From contig JANXET010000005.1 in NCBI GenBank assembly GCA_025058315.1, positions 34,955 to 98,954 of the forward strand: a stretch of DNA of 64,000 bases. Direction: 5' to 3'. The stretch is from Candidatus Bathyarchaeota archaeon. GTDB lineage: Archaea; Thermoproteota; Bathyarchaeia; Bathyarchaeales; Bathycorpusculaceae. Shown piece by piece: positions 9,107 through 17,193 of this stretch (positions are counted from its first letter, which is position 1; each line of letters starts with the position of its first letter). A program made the translations under genes and the position numbers. The notes under the pieces were generated by a model. It was given only the letters and a program-made list of their open reading frames with translations. It was not told the DNA's origin and made no database searches.

Positions 9107-10516
9107 CTAAATAAATTTAGCCAGCAACTTCTGGATATAATCCCTGCTGGTAACCGTGTTAAGGGTTTCCTTAATCCTTCCGATAAGCTTATCACCTATT
9201 ATTCCCCTGCTGTAGGCTTTATCCAGCTTCTCCATATCTAAAACCGTAACATCACCGTCTGGTCGTACGCAAACGTCAACCTCCAAATCAACGTAACGTA
9301 TAGCTTTCGGGTACAGCTCAACAGGAGTGTTTATGTTTACGTACGCTCCCTTCCACATGCCTTCACTTGAAAAATAGCTCGTAATAAGGTACCATTCGCC
9401 GAACTTCGCCTCGCTGACGGCTCTATCACCTTTCTTCTTCTCCACACCTAGACCGTCGTAAACTCCGTCAGTTCTTATTGTTCTCGAGTACCGTATTCCT
9501 TCAGCGTTCAAGGCTTCAATTGTGGCTTGTCCAAGGTTAAAAACAGCTCCGCCCGGCTTAACATGCTCCACATTAACGGTGAAACCCACAGTTGGGAACT
9601 CGCTTTCGATATATCTTCTGAAAAGCCCTTGAACCTCATTCTTGCCTTTCTCAAGCAGCTTCTCAGCCATCTCTAACGCAGCTGAAACTTGGCCGCCGCA
9701 GCTCTTATAGAAGTGATGACCATCCATGGTTATAGTCACAGTTGACCTAAGCCTATCCAAGGCATATTTTGATGAAGCGGGAAACTCTATATCAGCAAAT
9801 CTTAAGCCATCGACAAGCAAAGTCGGAGCAGACGCTGATGAAGTTCTATCGCTCAAGATCTTAGATTTTTCAGCAAGTCTTGAAACTTCCAGCTCTAGAG
9901 CCTCTCTAGGCTTTAGAGCTGCAGTTCCACGCCAAATTATCCCCCAATCATCAATCTGGAGGGATTTACCGAGAGCTATGAGCTCCGTCCGCTTGTTTAC
10001 GTCTCTAATTTTCAAGCTAACTCCAATCTTTCCCCCTGGAACTAGGATGGCGTATTCTCCGATGAATTTGATTTTAGTGGTTAAAATAGGGATTTTTCCA
10101 CCGATTCCTCTTCGCTTAACCTGCACAACTACTTCCCTTTGATCTACCCCGGGATCCTCATGTTTAGGGAGAGCGCCAACAGTTCCACCCAGATCCACGT
10201 AAATGTTATTTTTATCCCTATTTACAATGCGGCCCTTATATATTCCGTCTACGCTTACACTCCACTCGCGGATCAGTACATCCTCAAGGGTGCTTTGAAG
10301 AGCTGACTTGAAGCGGAGCATCGCGTCCGGCGTGCCTAATGCAACAACCCCTTGGAGGCCACGGCGATCCCTTATGTTTATGTCTGGCGGTTCATTATTC
10401 TCCTGAATGGAAAAACGCGTCTTAATAGACTGTGAAGGCTGAACTATCTGGAAACCCTTTTCTAGAAGCAACTTGGTTAGGGCAGTTGTGTATATTCCCC
10501 TAATTCGGGCCCTCAA
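9107..10516 (-). CDS. FAU-1 family ribonuclease / AU-rich RNA-binding protein
   Basis: A protein of about 469 residues with the FAU-1 layout: N-terminal RIRGIYTTALTKLLLE, an S1-like RNA-binding segment around residues 80-125 (VDGIYKGRI...IYVDLGGTVGALP), and a C-terminal DUF402 nuclease-like domain ending near VLDMEKLDKA. FAU-1 binds AU-rich RNA and is a relative of RNase E/G. The start is TTG 10516, preceded by a perfect AGGAGG that lies inside the end of rtcA. A longer ATG start at 10561 would overlap rtcA by more than 40 bases. Coupling with RtcA suggests a common RNA end-processing function (inference). Confidence 0.9.
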   Translation of the reverse strand: MRARIRGIYTTALTKLLLEKGFQIVQPSQSIKTRFSIQENNEPPDINIRDRRGLQGVVALGTPDAMLRFKSALQSTLEDVLIREWSVSVDGIYKGRIVNRDKNNIYVDLGGTVGALPKHEDPGVDQREVVVQVKRRGIGGKIPILTTKIKFIGEYAILVPGGKIGVSLKIRDVNKRTELIALGKSLQIDDWGIIWRGTAALKPREALELEVSRLAEKSKILSDRTSSASAPTLLVDGLRFADIEFPASSKYALDRLRSTVTITMDGHHFYKSCGGQVSAALEMAEKLLEKGKNEVQGLFRRYIESEFPTVGFTVNVEHVKPGGAVFNLGQATIEALNAEGIRYSRTIRTDGVYDGLGVEKKKGDRAVSEAKFGEWYLITSYFSSEGMWKGAYVNINTPVELYPKAIRYVDLEVDVCVRPDGDVTVLDMEKLDKAYSRGIIGDKLIGRIKETLNTVTSRDYIQKLLAKFI

Positions 10517-10517
10517 G

Positions 10518-11555
10518 CTAATCCTCCTTTTCAACCCTGTAAAGTTCATTCTTCCTCTCAACTTTGAATTTGACGTTCAGAAACTTCTCGGCAAGCCATA
10601 TGTTCGTCTCCAGATGATCTGAGAAGTTTCTCGTTAAATATGCGGATTTTCCCTCTGCCAAGGCAATGTAGGGTACAAGCATATCAGCCAGATGCGTATC
10701 AACAGTTGCTTTCGAGGAAAGTTCAGCTAAAAGTTTTTCAGCTGCTTCCATTCCAACTGCCTCGCTGGTCTTATTGATCTCGCCAATTGCATCAGCTCCT
10801 AAGATGGCGCCGCTGTCAGTTTCAGCCCAAAGAACTATGGAGCTGCCTTTCTGCAGCGGATTAGACATGTCGTTCACCGTTTGGATATCCACAGTGTAAC
10901 CGTTCTCCCTGAGGTGTTTTTTAGCGGCAGCAGCTTGACGCTCTGCAACTCTCCTATCAGCTAGGAAAGTGCATAGGGATACACCTTGAATCGCCTTTAT
11001 ATTTCCAAAATTCTCCAGAAGCAAATGCTTCAGCTCTTTACAGGGCTGAACCGTTAATATTACCTCACCCATGCCTTTCGGGTAATAGCCGTACCTTTGA
11101 ACAATGATGTTGGCGTTGACTCCCATACGCCTCAAAACTGGCAGAAAAACATGCCGCATGTAGTTTATTGTTGGCGCTCCTGAAACGTCAGTGCCGCCTT
11201 TTGATATCCGCATATACACGGGGTCCTCCGCGAAGAGGCATATCGGCAGCACTGTCATTATTAACATGGATATGCTTCCAGCGGTGCCGATCTCAGCCTC
11301 GAAGGATCCGCCGCGTATATTCCCTGGCTTAAATATTATCTCTCGAGAATTTAGAGCAGCGCCCTCCACATGTGCATTACAGAGCTTAGCCGCGGTTAGC
11401 ACCGCCTCAAGATGCTGCGGCCTGAGTCCAGGGTTAGGGCGGTTATGGCGAATGTTATATATGTGGAGAGGCTGCCCTGAAATTGCCGCAAATGCAACTG
11501 AAAGCCTCAGTATTGTGCCGCTTCCGCTTTTCTGACCTCCATCAACCTCTATCAT
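10518..11555 (-). CDS. rtcA: RNA 3'-terminal phosphate cyclase
   Basis: 345 residues matching RtcA, which converts RNA 3'-phosphate to 2',3'-cyclic phosphate through a covalent histidine-AMP intermediate. Family signatures are the N-terminal GSGTILRLSVA, RPNPGLRPQHLEAV near residue 42, GTAGSISM near residue 92, and the nucleophile histidine in DTHLADML near residue 303. The N-terminal DGGQKSGSGT deviates from the usual DGSQGEGGG wording. One base separates its stop from the FAU-1 start. Transcribed divergently from a short conserved protein at 11.65 kb. Confidence 0.92.
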   Translation of the reverse strand: MIEVDGGQKSGSGTILRLSVAFAAISGQPLHIYNIRHNRPNPGLRPQHLEAVLTAAKLCNAHVEGAALNSREIIFKPGNIRGGSFEAEIGTAGSISMLIMTVLPICLFAEDPVYMRISKGGTDVSGAPTINYMRHVFLPVLRRMGVNANIIVQRYGYYPKGMGEVILTVQPCKELKHLLLENFGNIKAIQGVSLCTFLADRRVAERQAAAAKKHLRENGYTVDIQTVNDMSNPLQKGSSIVLWAETDSGAILGADAIGEINKTSEAVGMEAAEKLLAELSSKATVDTHLADMLVPYIALAEGKSAYLTRNFSDHLETNIWLAEKFLNVKFKVERKNELYRVEKED

Positions 11556-11654
11556 TTCGGCGTTACACCTTCAATAACACGTGCTTTAGATGCTCGGACA
11601 ATAATTAAATACGATGGAAATGGTATAAAGCATTTGAAGAGAGGCTGTTTAGGT

Positions 11655-12059
11655 ATGAGTTTGGAGAGGGAGAGGCTTGAAAAACTAATTGAAAAAATTG
11701 ACGATTTGCTGGTGGTTTTAAACAGCGTTGCAGAAGATCTAAGAACCGTTTCAACATCGCTTAAGTCCATTGCAGTTTCTCAAATTGCACCCACACCTAT
11801 ATCCGCACTGCCAGCCCCTGCACGCGAAGTTGAGGCGGGAAAGGAAGTTAGTGTAGGCGACGTCAAGAAAGTGTTCCCAGAAGATTTAGAACCCCTCCTC
11901 AACTTCGAGGATAAAGGCGAGTACATCATGATAAAGCCCCGCCAGTTTCTGGGCTCAGAAAACTTCGCAAGGATAGCTTCAATAATAAGGGAGGTTGGAG
12001 GCGAATACATAAGCGCAGGGAAAGAATCTCACTTTAGGATACCGAAAAAGAAATTCTAG
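11655..12059 (+). CDS. Small conserved protein, function unknown
   Basis: A 134-residue soluble protein. The N-terminal 40 residues are helical and coiled-coil-like (LERERLEKLIEKIDDLL), followed by a Pro/Ala-rich linker (about 45-65). A conserved-looking C-terminal domain has KPRQFLGSENFARIASIIRE and SAGKESHFRIPKKKF. I do not recognise an established family. The basic end suggests nucleic acid contact, but that is speculation. ATG 11655 is favoured over an upstream TTG (11634) because a GAGAGG site precedes it. An A/T-rich TTAAATA element lies near 11605-11611. Confidence 0.7.
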   Translation: MSLERERLEKLIEKIDDLLVVLNSVAEDLRTVSTSLKSIAVSQIAPTPISALPAPAREVEAGKEVSVGDVKKVFPEDLEPLLNFEDKGEYIMIKPRQFLGSENFARIASIIREVGGEYISAGKESHFRIPKKKF

Positions 12060-12071
12060 AATGAGCATCCT

Positions 12072-12347
12072 CTAATATCTTATTTCGAAGCTTTCAAACT
12101 CGCCTTTATAGTCTGTCCACTTAACCTCGACGCTCTTTACTATAGCGCCCGTAGGGCCATGCTTACAGAATTCCACAAGGTTCTTGACAGCTGCCTCCTC
12201 TCCCTCGAATACAGCCTCAACCCTACCGTCGGGGAGATTACGCACCCAGCCCGTCACTCCATGTTTTCTAGCTTCTCGTCTAGTTGCTGACCTGAAGAAT
12301 ACGCCTTGAACCAGACCGCTTATATAAACATGCGCCCTAACCTTCAA
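12072..12347 (-). CDS. acyP: Acylphosphatase
   Basis: A 91-residue acylphosphatase, hydrolysing carboxyl-phosphate bonds such as acetyl phosphate or 1,3-bisphosphoglycerate. The signature GLVQGVFFRSATRREA contains the phosphate-binding Arg, and GWVRNLPDGRVEAVFEG contains the catalytic Asn. Length and motif positions are typical of the single-domain enzyme. It is convergent with the upstream short conserved gene, with only 12 bases between their stops. Confidence 0.95.
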   Translation of the reverse strand: MKVRAHVYISGLVQGVFFRSATRREARKHGVTGWVRNLPDGRVEAVFEGEEAAVKNLVEFCKHGPTGAIVKSVEVKWTDYKGEFESFEIRY

Positions 12348-12478
12348 CGTTTAAGCACCCTCTCAATGGAAACTTATGCGGTGCTTCACTTTAATTTAAC
12401 TCTCTCCACGATGCCTGTTTTTGTTTAACCGTCTGCTTTAAAAGCAATGCAAGGAAAGCAGATTCAGCGGGAAATCTG

Positions 12479-12814
12479 ATGGAGAAAAACCGTGGAAGGC
12501 TTATGGTTTATTTCTCTAGGCCCATATGTGGAAGTAGAAGGTTTAGAACTGTAAGCGCCGCTGTAGAGAAGACAGCTAAGGATTTGAACTTAGATGTTGA
12601 ATTCATAACTCTAAAAGGAAAGAACGCGCCTATTTACGTTTACTATCAGAATGGAAACGAAGAGCCTGTTCCACTTTACTGCGACAAGAACCAGAACGAC
12701 AGCGCTGAACGTATTTACGGAGCCCTTCGTGGCATGATGTTTGTATTATCCTTCCATCCCAGATATAGAACATCGCTAAATATGGCCAGAGAGAGAATTA
12801 TGGGGTTTTCTTGA
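12479..12814 (+). CDS. Hypothetical protein, family not recognised
   Basis: An open frame of 111 codons (ATG 12479). Its composition is protein-like, with a mixed alpha/beta pattern (RLMVYFSRPICG, LDVEFITLKGKNAPIYVYYQNG) and a basic C-terminus. I recognise no family. Only a weak GGGAAA site precedes it. It overlaps the convergent gene at 12798 by 17 bases at their 3' ends. No competing frame on the other strand explains the region, so I treat it as a probable gene. Confidence 0.55.
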   Translation: MEKNRGRLMVYFSRPICGSRRFRTVSAAVEKTAKDLNLDVEFITLKGKNAPIYVYYQNGNEEPVPLYCDKNQNDSAERIYGALRGMMFVLSFHPRYRTSLNMARERIMGFS

Positions 12815-13130
12815 ATTTTATACACTGCCCCTCTAATATTATGTCATATACTTGGTTGACGTCAAAGTCTATTCCCAGCTCCTCATACTCCTGCTCAGTC
12901 AGGAAAAGAATTATCTTTGGAATAGCGAATTGCGCCCTTGCCGGGAATATGGGTAACTGCTGCTGAAGCGCTTGAAAAACCTCCTGGATAACTCTGGCTT
13001 CCTCGCTTTGAGGTCTGATTATGAACTGGGATGCAGGACGCTCCTCTACAAGTTCGATTCGCTTCCCAAGGTTACCGTCAACGTCATAAATGGATTCTAT
13101 CTTGTTAACTCGGACCCGGAACATAACCAC
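12798..13130 (-). CDS. Small conserved archaeal protein, possibly arcadin-1-like
   Basis: A 110-residue protein with the pattern FRVRVNKIESIYD...GKRIELVEERPAS, then IPKIILFLTEQEYEELGIDFDVNQVYDI. From memory this resembles the short conserved proteins called arcadin-1 in TACK archaea, which in some lineages are encoded with the actin homologue crenactin. No crenactin or other arcadin is in this window, so the link rests on recollection of the pattern only. No membrane segment or catalytic motif is visible. It is followed on the same strand by the GMP synthase gene's upstream region reading in order 13130 to 12798. Confidence 0.6.
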   Translation of the reverse strand: MVMFRVRVNKIESIYDVDGNLGKRIELVEERPASQFIIRPQSEEARVIQEVFQALQQQLPIFPARAQFAIPKIILFLTEQEYEELGIDFDVNQVYDIILEGQCIKFKKTP

Positions 13131-13175
13131 CCAGCATAGAAATGCAGAGCACCATATTTTAGGTTTTAGCCGCTT

Positions 13176-14375
13176 CTACTCCATTTCTATCGTAGCCGGT
13201 GGCTTCGGGGTTACATCATAGAACACGGTGGATACTGAGGGGCATTTTTCAATTATTCCCGCCGCAACCCTCTCCAGGGTTTCCCAGGGTATTTCAGAGA
13301 CCTGCGCCGTAAGGAAGTCCTCCGTCTGCACAGCTCGTACAGCTATCACGTAGGGGTTATTCTGCTGTAGACCCTTCACAGCATAAAGAACCCGAGTTAT
13401 CTCCGGGTTTTCATTAGTTATTATTGACTGGAGTGAAACAAGCCTTTGAACGGCCACTTTATAAACTTCGCCACCTGCAGTCTGAGCTTTTATGCCTACA
13501 ATTTTCCCGTAATGCCTTTTCCCGCACCTTATGCCGGTGGCTCTATCCTTGAAGAATCCAACCTGAATGCTCCTTGATGGAATATTCAGGAATCTAGCTG
13601 CAGTTTCACGTACATGAGCTGCCGAAGGTTCAGGGAACTGCTCATTGTCGATTATCGCTGCGAAATATTGGCTTGGTTTGTGACGTGCTAGTTCCTCCTC
13701 AACAATCACTGTTGCTTTCCTCAGCGTATCCAGCTTGTCTGGATTAATTTCCCCGACAACACGCACTGATAAACCAGGCCCTGGGAAAGGTTGACGCTCA
13801 GAAATCTCAGCAGGTAATCCCAAATGTCTTGCGACGATTCTCACTTGCCACTTGTACAAGTTTATGAGCGGTTCGACGACTTTGAATCCGAATTTTTCCA
13901 TGGGGTTTATGCCCATCTGCTCAAGCACGTTATGCTGCGTTTTCACACCCCCTACAGTCTCCACAATATCGGCTTTAATTGTCCCCTGAACTAGGACTCG
14001 GCAGCCCTCTTTTTTAGCCGTCTCGCCTAGAACACTATAGAAGGTTTCTCGAAATTTCTTCCGCTTTTCCTCAGCGTCTCTTAAGCCTTTCATCGCCGAT
14101 AGAAAACGTTCACGAACATCAATTATTTTAACGGGAACGTTAAAGGGTTCCTTGGAGAGGATTTCTGCAACACGTTCAGGCTCGTCCTCTCTCATGAAGG
14201 CATCATCGAGGATGACGCAGATCAAGTTTTCATCTATTGCCATGCGGGTTAGAATAGCGCATGTAGTGCTGTCCACTCCACCGGAAACAGCTACAAGGGC
14301 TCTTTCACCGCCGATTTTCTCGCGTATCTCACGAATCTTCTCATCCACAAATTTTTCAGGGTTAAATTTTTTCAT
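13176..14375 (-). CDS. guaAB: GMP synthase, ATP-pyrophosphatase (PP-loop) subunit
   Basis: 399 residues of the N-type ATP pyrophosphatase subunit that aminates XMP to GMP. The PP-loop is VAVSGGVDSTTCAIL near residue 30, and the substrate segment is ERQPFPGPGLSVRV near 188. The dimerisation end closes with TPKPPATIEME, as in GuaA. It is longer than the roughly 310-residue subunit of many archaea, because about 90 extra residues (about 245-335) are present. The glutaminase partner is not encoded nearby, so it must be elsewhere. Purine de novo genes are at 53-64 kb. Confidence 0.92.
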   Translation of the reverse strand: MKKFNPEKFVDEKIREIREKIGGERALVAVSGGVDSTTCAILTRMAIDENLICVILDDAFMREDEPERVAEILSKEPFNVPVKIIDVRERFLSAMKGLRDAEEKRKKFRETFYSVLGETAKKEGCRVLVQGTIKADIVETVGGVKTQHNVLEQMGINPMEKFGFKVVEPLINLYKWQVRIVARHLGLPAEISERQPFPGPGLSVRVVGEINPDKLDTLRKATVIVEEELARHKPSQYFAAIIDNEQFPEPSAAHVRETAARFLNIPSRSIQVGFFKDRATGIRCGKRHYGKIVGIKAQTAGGEVYKVAVQRLVSLQSIITNENPEITRVLYAVKGLQQNNPYVIAVRAVQTEDFLTAQVSEIPWETLERVAAGIIEKCPSVSTVFYDVTPKPPATIEME

Positions 14376-15043
14376 TCATAATCCCTATTAAACGGTTAAC
14401 TGATTCACAATCCGAAGTTTATATATTTGCCGCCCTGAGCAGAACTGAAAACCCTATTTGTAATATCAAGTGGAGCTCATGGAGGTTGCTGAAAAGTATA
14501 AACGTTGTTTGCTCTTTTCCACTGAGAAAAGCCGCGTACTTATTGAAATTCTTTGGGCATGTATAGGCTTCATATCTGTACCAGCGTTCCTTCACGTAGC
14601 CTACTATGTGCTCCACGAAACTGCCACACCACAACCTGCTTAATCGGATGCTTAACATGGAATAGAGGTTTATTTGTTGCAGCTGAACCTCTACACATGA
14701 ATGCTTGAGTGCAACTTACGTTTCGATCACGTGGTCTACTACGCCATTTCTCATCCAGAATCAACAGGAAACCTATGCCTGTTCCTACTTAACAATGAGG
14801 CTTCCAGCTCGTACAGCAAAATGGTGGGCTGAATCGAAAAATAACATTTTTGGCTGGATTCAACTCAAAATCCTAGCGGCATTTTAAAGTTAGAAGCAAA
14901 AATGGAGAGGACATGCACCTTAGGTTTTGGCGAAGCTGATTAAAAAACACAATTGGCATACGCGAAGAACCGCGAAGCAAGGAAAAAACTCTGTTAAAGT
15001 TTTTCTAATCAGTCAGCAAAATCGGTATAGAAGGGGCAGCCTA
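14376..15043. other. Gene-poor stretch with a possible decayed reading frame
   Basis: About 670 bases without a convincing intact gene. On the minus strand, two fragments in different frames (about 14764-14630 and 14630-14430) read as ILDEKWRSRPRDRN...TNKPLFHVKHP and FVEHIVGYVKERWYRYEAY. They have a loosely transposase-like flavour (DE followed by a KPLF segment, then a basic VKERW stretch). No inverted repeats or target duplications were found, so I call it only a possible remnant. A long plus-strand frame that starts at 14927 belongs to the next gene. Confidence 0.3.
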
Positions 15044-15400
15044 ATGATTAACGAGCGTAAAGAAGCTGTGAAGTACACTGTTAAAGCTGCAGGTGAATTA
15101 TGCGACATATACGCAGATTTCTCAAAATCTATGATGGAAATGGCTAGGGAGATGAAGGCTACAAAAGGGTACATATTGAGAAGTGAAAGGAAACCTTGGC
15201 TTGTCAGACTGGGATTAGCTTTAATAGCTTTCCCAGAGCCTTTCGTGAGCGATTTCATCGGCACGCTTATGGTTGCAGCGGGAACCGTTCAGGCAGGTCT
15301 CCAACGTCGCGCTCTATACGTTGATGACGTGCCAAAGGCTCTCAAGAATTTAATTAAGGACCTTCGGGTTATTGAGGAGAATGTCCGTAACCTTCGTTAA
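15044..15400 (+). CDS. Hypothetical protein with hydrophobic C-terminal segment
   Basis: A 118-residue protein starting at ATG 15044, eight bases after AAGGGG. An in-frame TTG at 14927 would add a basic, non-conserved-looking tail and has no good site. The first half is helical and charged (AVKYTVKAAGELCDIYADFSK). Residues about 52-85 are hydrophobic (LVRLGLALIAF, FIGTLMVAAGTVQAG) and could form a membrane hairpin or buried helices. The end is a charged helix. No family recognised. A short ribbon-helix-helix gene follows about 50 bases downstream. Confidence 0.6.
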   Translation: MINERKEAVKYTVKAAGELCDIYADFSKSMMEMAREMKATKGYILRSERKPWLVRLGLALIAFPEPFVSDFIGTLMVAAGTVQAGLQRRALYVDDVPKALKNLIKDLRVIEENVRNLR

Positions 15401-15410
15401 ATTTTATATT
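15401..15410 (+). promoter_or_regulatory. TATA box for the ribbon-helix-helix gene
   Basis: ATTTTATATT begins one base after the preceding gene's stop, about 40-50 bases upstream of the ATG at 15451. The AGGAGGAGAGAGG ribosome-binding region lies between. Spacing fits an archaeal promoter with a short leader. Confidence 0.5.
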
Positions 15411-15450
15411 TACGGCATGTTAAGAGCATATTATACTAGGAGGAGAGAGG

Positions 15451-15603
15451 ATGAAGCTTGTAACCGTGCTGCTTCCTGAGGCTTACCTTGACGGGCTGGA
15501 TGAGCTGGTAAGGGCTAACATGTATCCCAGCAGAAGCGCTGCAATAAGGTCTGCTGTAAGAGATCTTCTGAAGAAGGAACTCTGGGAGAGAAGAGAAAGA
15601 TAG
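15451..15603 (+). CDS. Ribbon-helix-helix (CopG-like) DNA-binding protein, 50 aa
   Basis: A short complete gene. The product reads KLVTVLLPEAYLDGLDELV, then MYPSRSAAIRSAVRDLLKKE. This is a canonical ribbon-helix-helix protein: a short beta strand (VTVLLP) that inserts in the DNA major groove as a dimer, followed by two helices with the conserved turn YPSRSAAIR. It has a very strong AGGAGG site and its own TATA box. Such proteins are often autoregulators or regulators of neighbours. No toxin-like partner is evident, so a solitary transcription factor is the best call. Confidence 0.88.
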   Translation: MKLVTVLLPEAYLDGLDELVRANMYPSRSAAIRSAVRDLLKKELWERRER

Positions 15604-15611
15604 CTTTGTGC

Positions 15612-16406
15612 TCACAGCTTAACCATGGCGTTTACAGCGCGTTTGATTCTTTCAGCCGACTCAGCAGGGTTATCGGAGAGCGTTATTGCACGTCCAACAA
15701 TAAGGTAAGTGGCGCCTGATTCCAATGCAGATTTTATATCGCCTCCTTGAACACCCACTCCAGGCGAGTATATGGGAACCCTTCCATTGAGAACATTTGA
15801 AACCTCTCTTATTCTTTCGGGATATGTGGCTCCAACCACAACGCCATCAGCGTTCCATTTAAGAGCCTTCCTTGCAAAAAGCAGATACTGTGGGATTTGC
15901 CCTCCGAACTCGGGATCTATTACTGTTTGTCCGTAACCTTCCTCGGCGCCTTTGTGGCTCATGTAAACAAGGAGTATTACACCTCTACCGAGTTTTCTCG
16001 CAGTTTCAAATATGGGTTGAAGCCCCTCGTCCCAGCCTACAAAGGGATTCGCTATCAAAGCGTCAAAACCCGAAGCGAAGTAATAATCTGCAATCACCTG
16101 GTTTGTGGAGCCTACATCATTAACTTTGCAGTCCATTATCGCAAGTAGACCCCTATCATGCGCTAAATCTACAAGATTTTTAACGCTGGGGAATATTCCT
16201 AAAGGAAGCACCAGATGATGATTAATTTTCACAGCGCATACATGTGGATGTACAGCTTCCAGCACCCGCTCTGCCCTACGATAAAGGATGCCGCGGTTTT
16301 CCGGCTTCTCATAGGGGAAATCCAAGGCCAGAACAATGTTGGAACCTTTAGCCTTCGCATTTTCCGCCATTTTATCCTTAAAGTTCAGCTCTGAAGCCTC
16401 CAACAT
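15612..16406 (-). CDS. pyrF: Orotidine 5'-phosphate decarboxylase
   Basis: 264 residues of OMP decarboxylase, the last step of UMP synthesis. The catalytic DxKxxD motif appears as IMDCKVNDVG near residue 92, and the phosphate-binding segment near the end is SPGVGVQGGD...YLIVGRAI. LVLALDFP-type and VKINHHL strands define the TIM barrel. The N-terminal 20 residues are longer than in many archaeal enzymes, and an internal start is possible. A B3/B4-domain gene lies 10 bases upstream on the same strand. Confidence 0.93.
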   Translation of the reverse strand: MLEASELNFKDKMAENAKAKGSNIVLALDFPYEKPENRGILYRRAERVLEAVHPHVCAVKINHHLVLPLGIFPSVKNLVDLAHDRGLLAIMDCKVNDVGSTNQVIADYYFASGFDALIANPFVGWDEGLQPIFETARKLGRGVILLVYMSHKGAEEGYGQTVIDPEFGGQIPQYLLFARKALKWNADGVVVGATYPERIREVSNVLNGRVPIYSPGVGVQGGDIKSALESGATYLIVGRAITLSDNPAESAERIKRAVNAMVKL

Positions 16407-16416
16407 ATTGGTATTC

Positions 16417-17103
16417 TTATGGACTGAAAACCTTTATCATATCCCATTTCCCGCCTGAAACGGTTTTAATGTACGTTAAAGCCATTTCTACAGATTCAAC
16501 CACGTTCTGCCTCTCAATTCCAGGAGCTCCGTATCCCACGATGAGAATATTACGCGTGTTCTCAGTTATCTTGGTATAATCGGAGTCTCTGTAGGGGTAG
16601 ATGCATACAATCCCCGTCATGTCCGCCAAGACAAGCATCTTATGGTTCAAGACTACAGGTTTATCCATTCCTATACCAAGAAATGTCTCACCGTTCTGGG
16701 CGAAACGCACTTTCAACGGCGGATTTATCCTGTCAAGATCGAAGCCGCTTATGGGGATCATCGTCTTCATTGAAGCCAAATTGTAAGCATCTGCAGCGGT
16801 GTTAATTGTTGGAAGTTCATTTCCACGCAGCACCCTCCTAAGCAAAGCCTCACCAGACGGCCTTATCTTAGTCGGGTCTATGTCAAGCTTCCAGTAGAAA
16901 TCTCTATACGCTCTTATGACTGGATTATCCTTCAGCGCTTCAATCTCATGTTTGGCCCTAGCTTCCTCGTAGGCGGTCCTCTTCAGTTCAGAGATTTTCA
17001 AGTTCTCCCTTTCAATCTGTACACCTCTAATTATCCCAGCCACCAGATATATCTCTGGAAAACTTCTTGAAACCTCCGCACTCCAGTGAACGGTAATCTG
17101 CAT
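16417..17103 (-). CDS. B3/B4 tRNA-binding domain protein (COG3382)
   Basis: 228 residues matching the stand-alone B3/B4 domain found in the beta subunit of phenylalanyl-tRNA synthetase. Family-like segments are IRAYRDFYWKLDIDPTKIRPSGEAL near 60-85 and LPTINTAADAYNLASMKTMIPI near 95-115. Such proteins are thought to edit or deacylate mischarged tRNA, or to bind amino-acid or peptide ligands, but the role is not established. It is likely cotranscribed with pyrF. Confidence 0.85.
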   Translation of the reverse strand: MQITVHWSAEVSRSFPEIYLVAGIIRGVQIERENLKISELKRTAYEEARAKHEIEALKDNPVIRAYRDFYWKLDIDPTKIRPSGEALLRRVLRGNELPTINTAADAYNLASMKTMIPISGFDLDRINPPLKVRFAQNGETFLGIGMDKPVVLNHKMLVLADMTGIVCIYPYRDSDYTKITENTRNILIVGYGAPGIERQNVVESVEMALTYIKTVSGGKWDMIKVFSP

Positions 17104-17157
17104 ATTAGACAGCCAAGCAACAAATGTAAAGTATTAAATATTTAACAGCTTTTAGCA

Positions 17158-17175
17158 TACCCCTCTGCAGGGGTA
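17158..17175 (+). promoter_or_regulatory. Perfect 7-bp inverted repeat at the predicted start of the EamA transcript
   Basis: TACCCCT and AGGGGTA are separated by a 4-base CTGC loop. The element starts about 15 bases after a TTAAATATTTA TATA-like sequence (17134-17144), so it covers the expected transcription start, and it ends 18 bases before the ATG. This is an ideal repressor-operator position, or an RNA hairpin at the 5' end of the message. Confidence 0.5.
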
Positions 17176-17193
17176 TATGATGGGAAATGCATC

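Noticed and set aside
10517..10561. Longer FAU-1 start at 10561
   Set aside because: Would overlap rtcA; the AGGAGG site points to TTG 10516.
14705..14887. Plus-strand 60-codon frame in the gene-poor stretch
   Set aside because: No ribosome site, low-complexity composition, and overlaps the minus-strand remnant.
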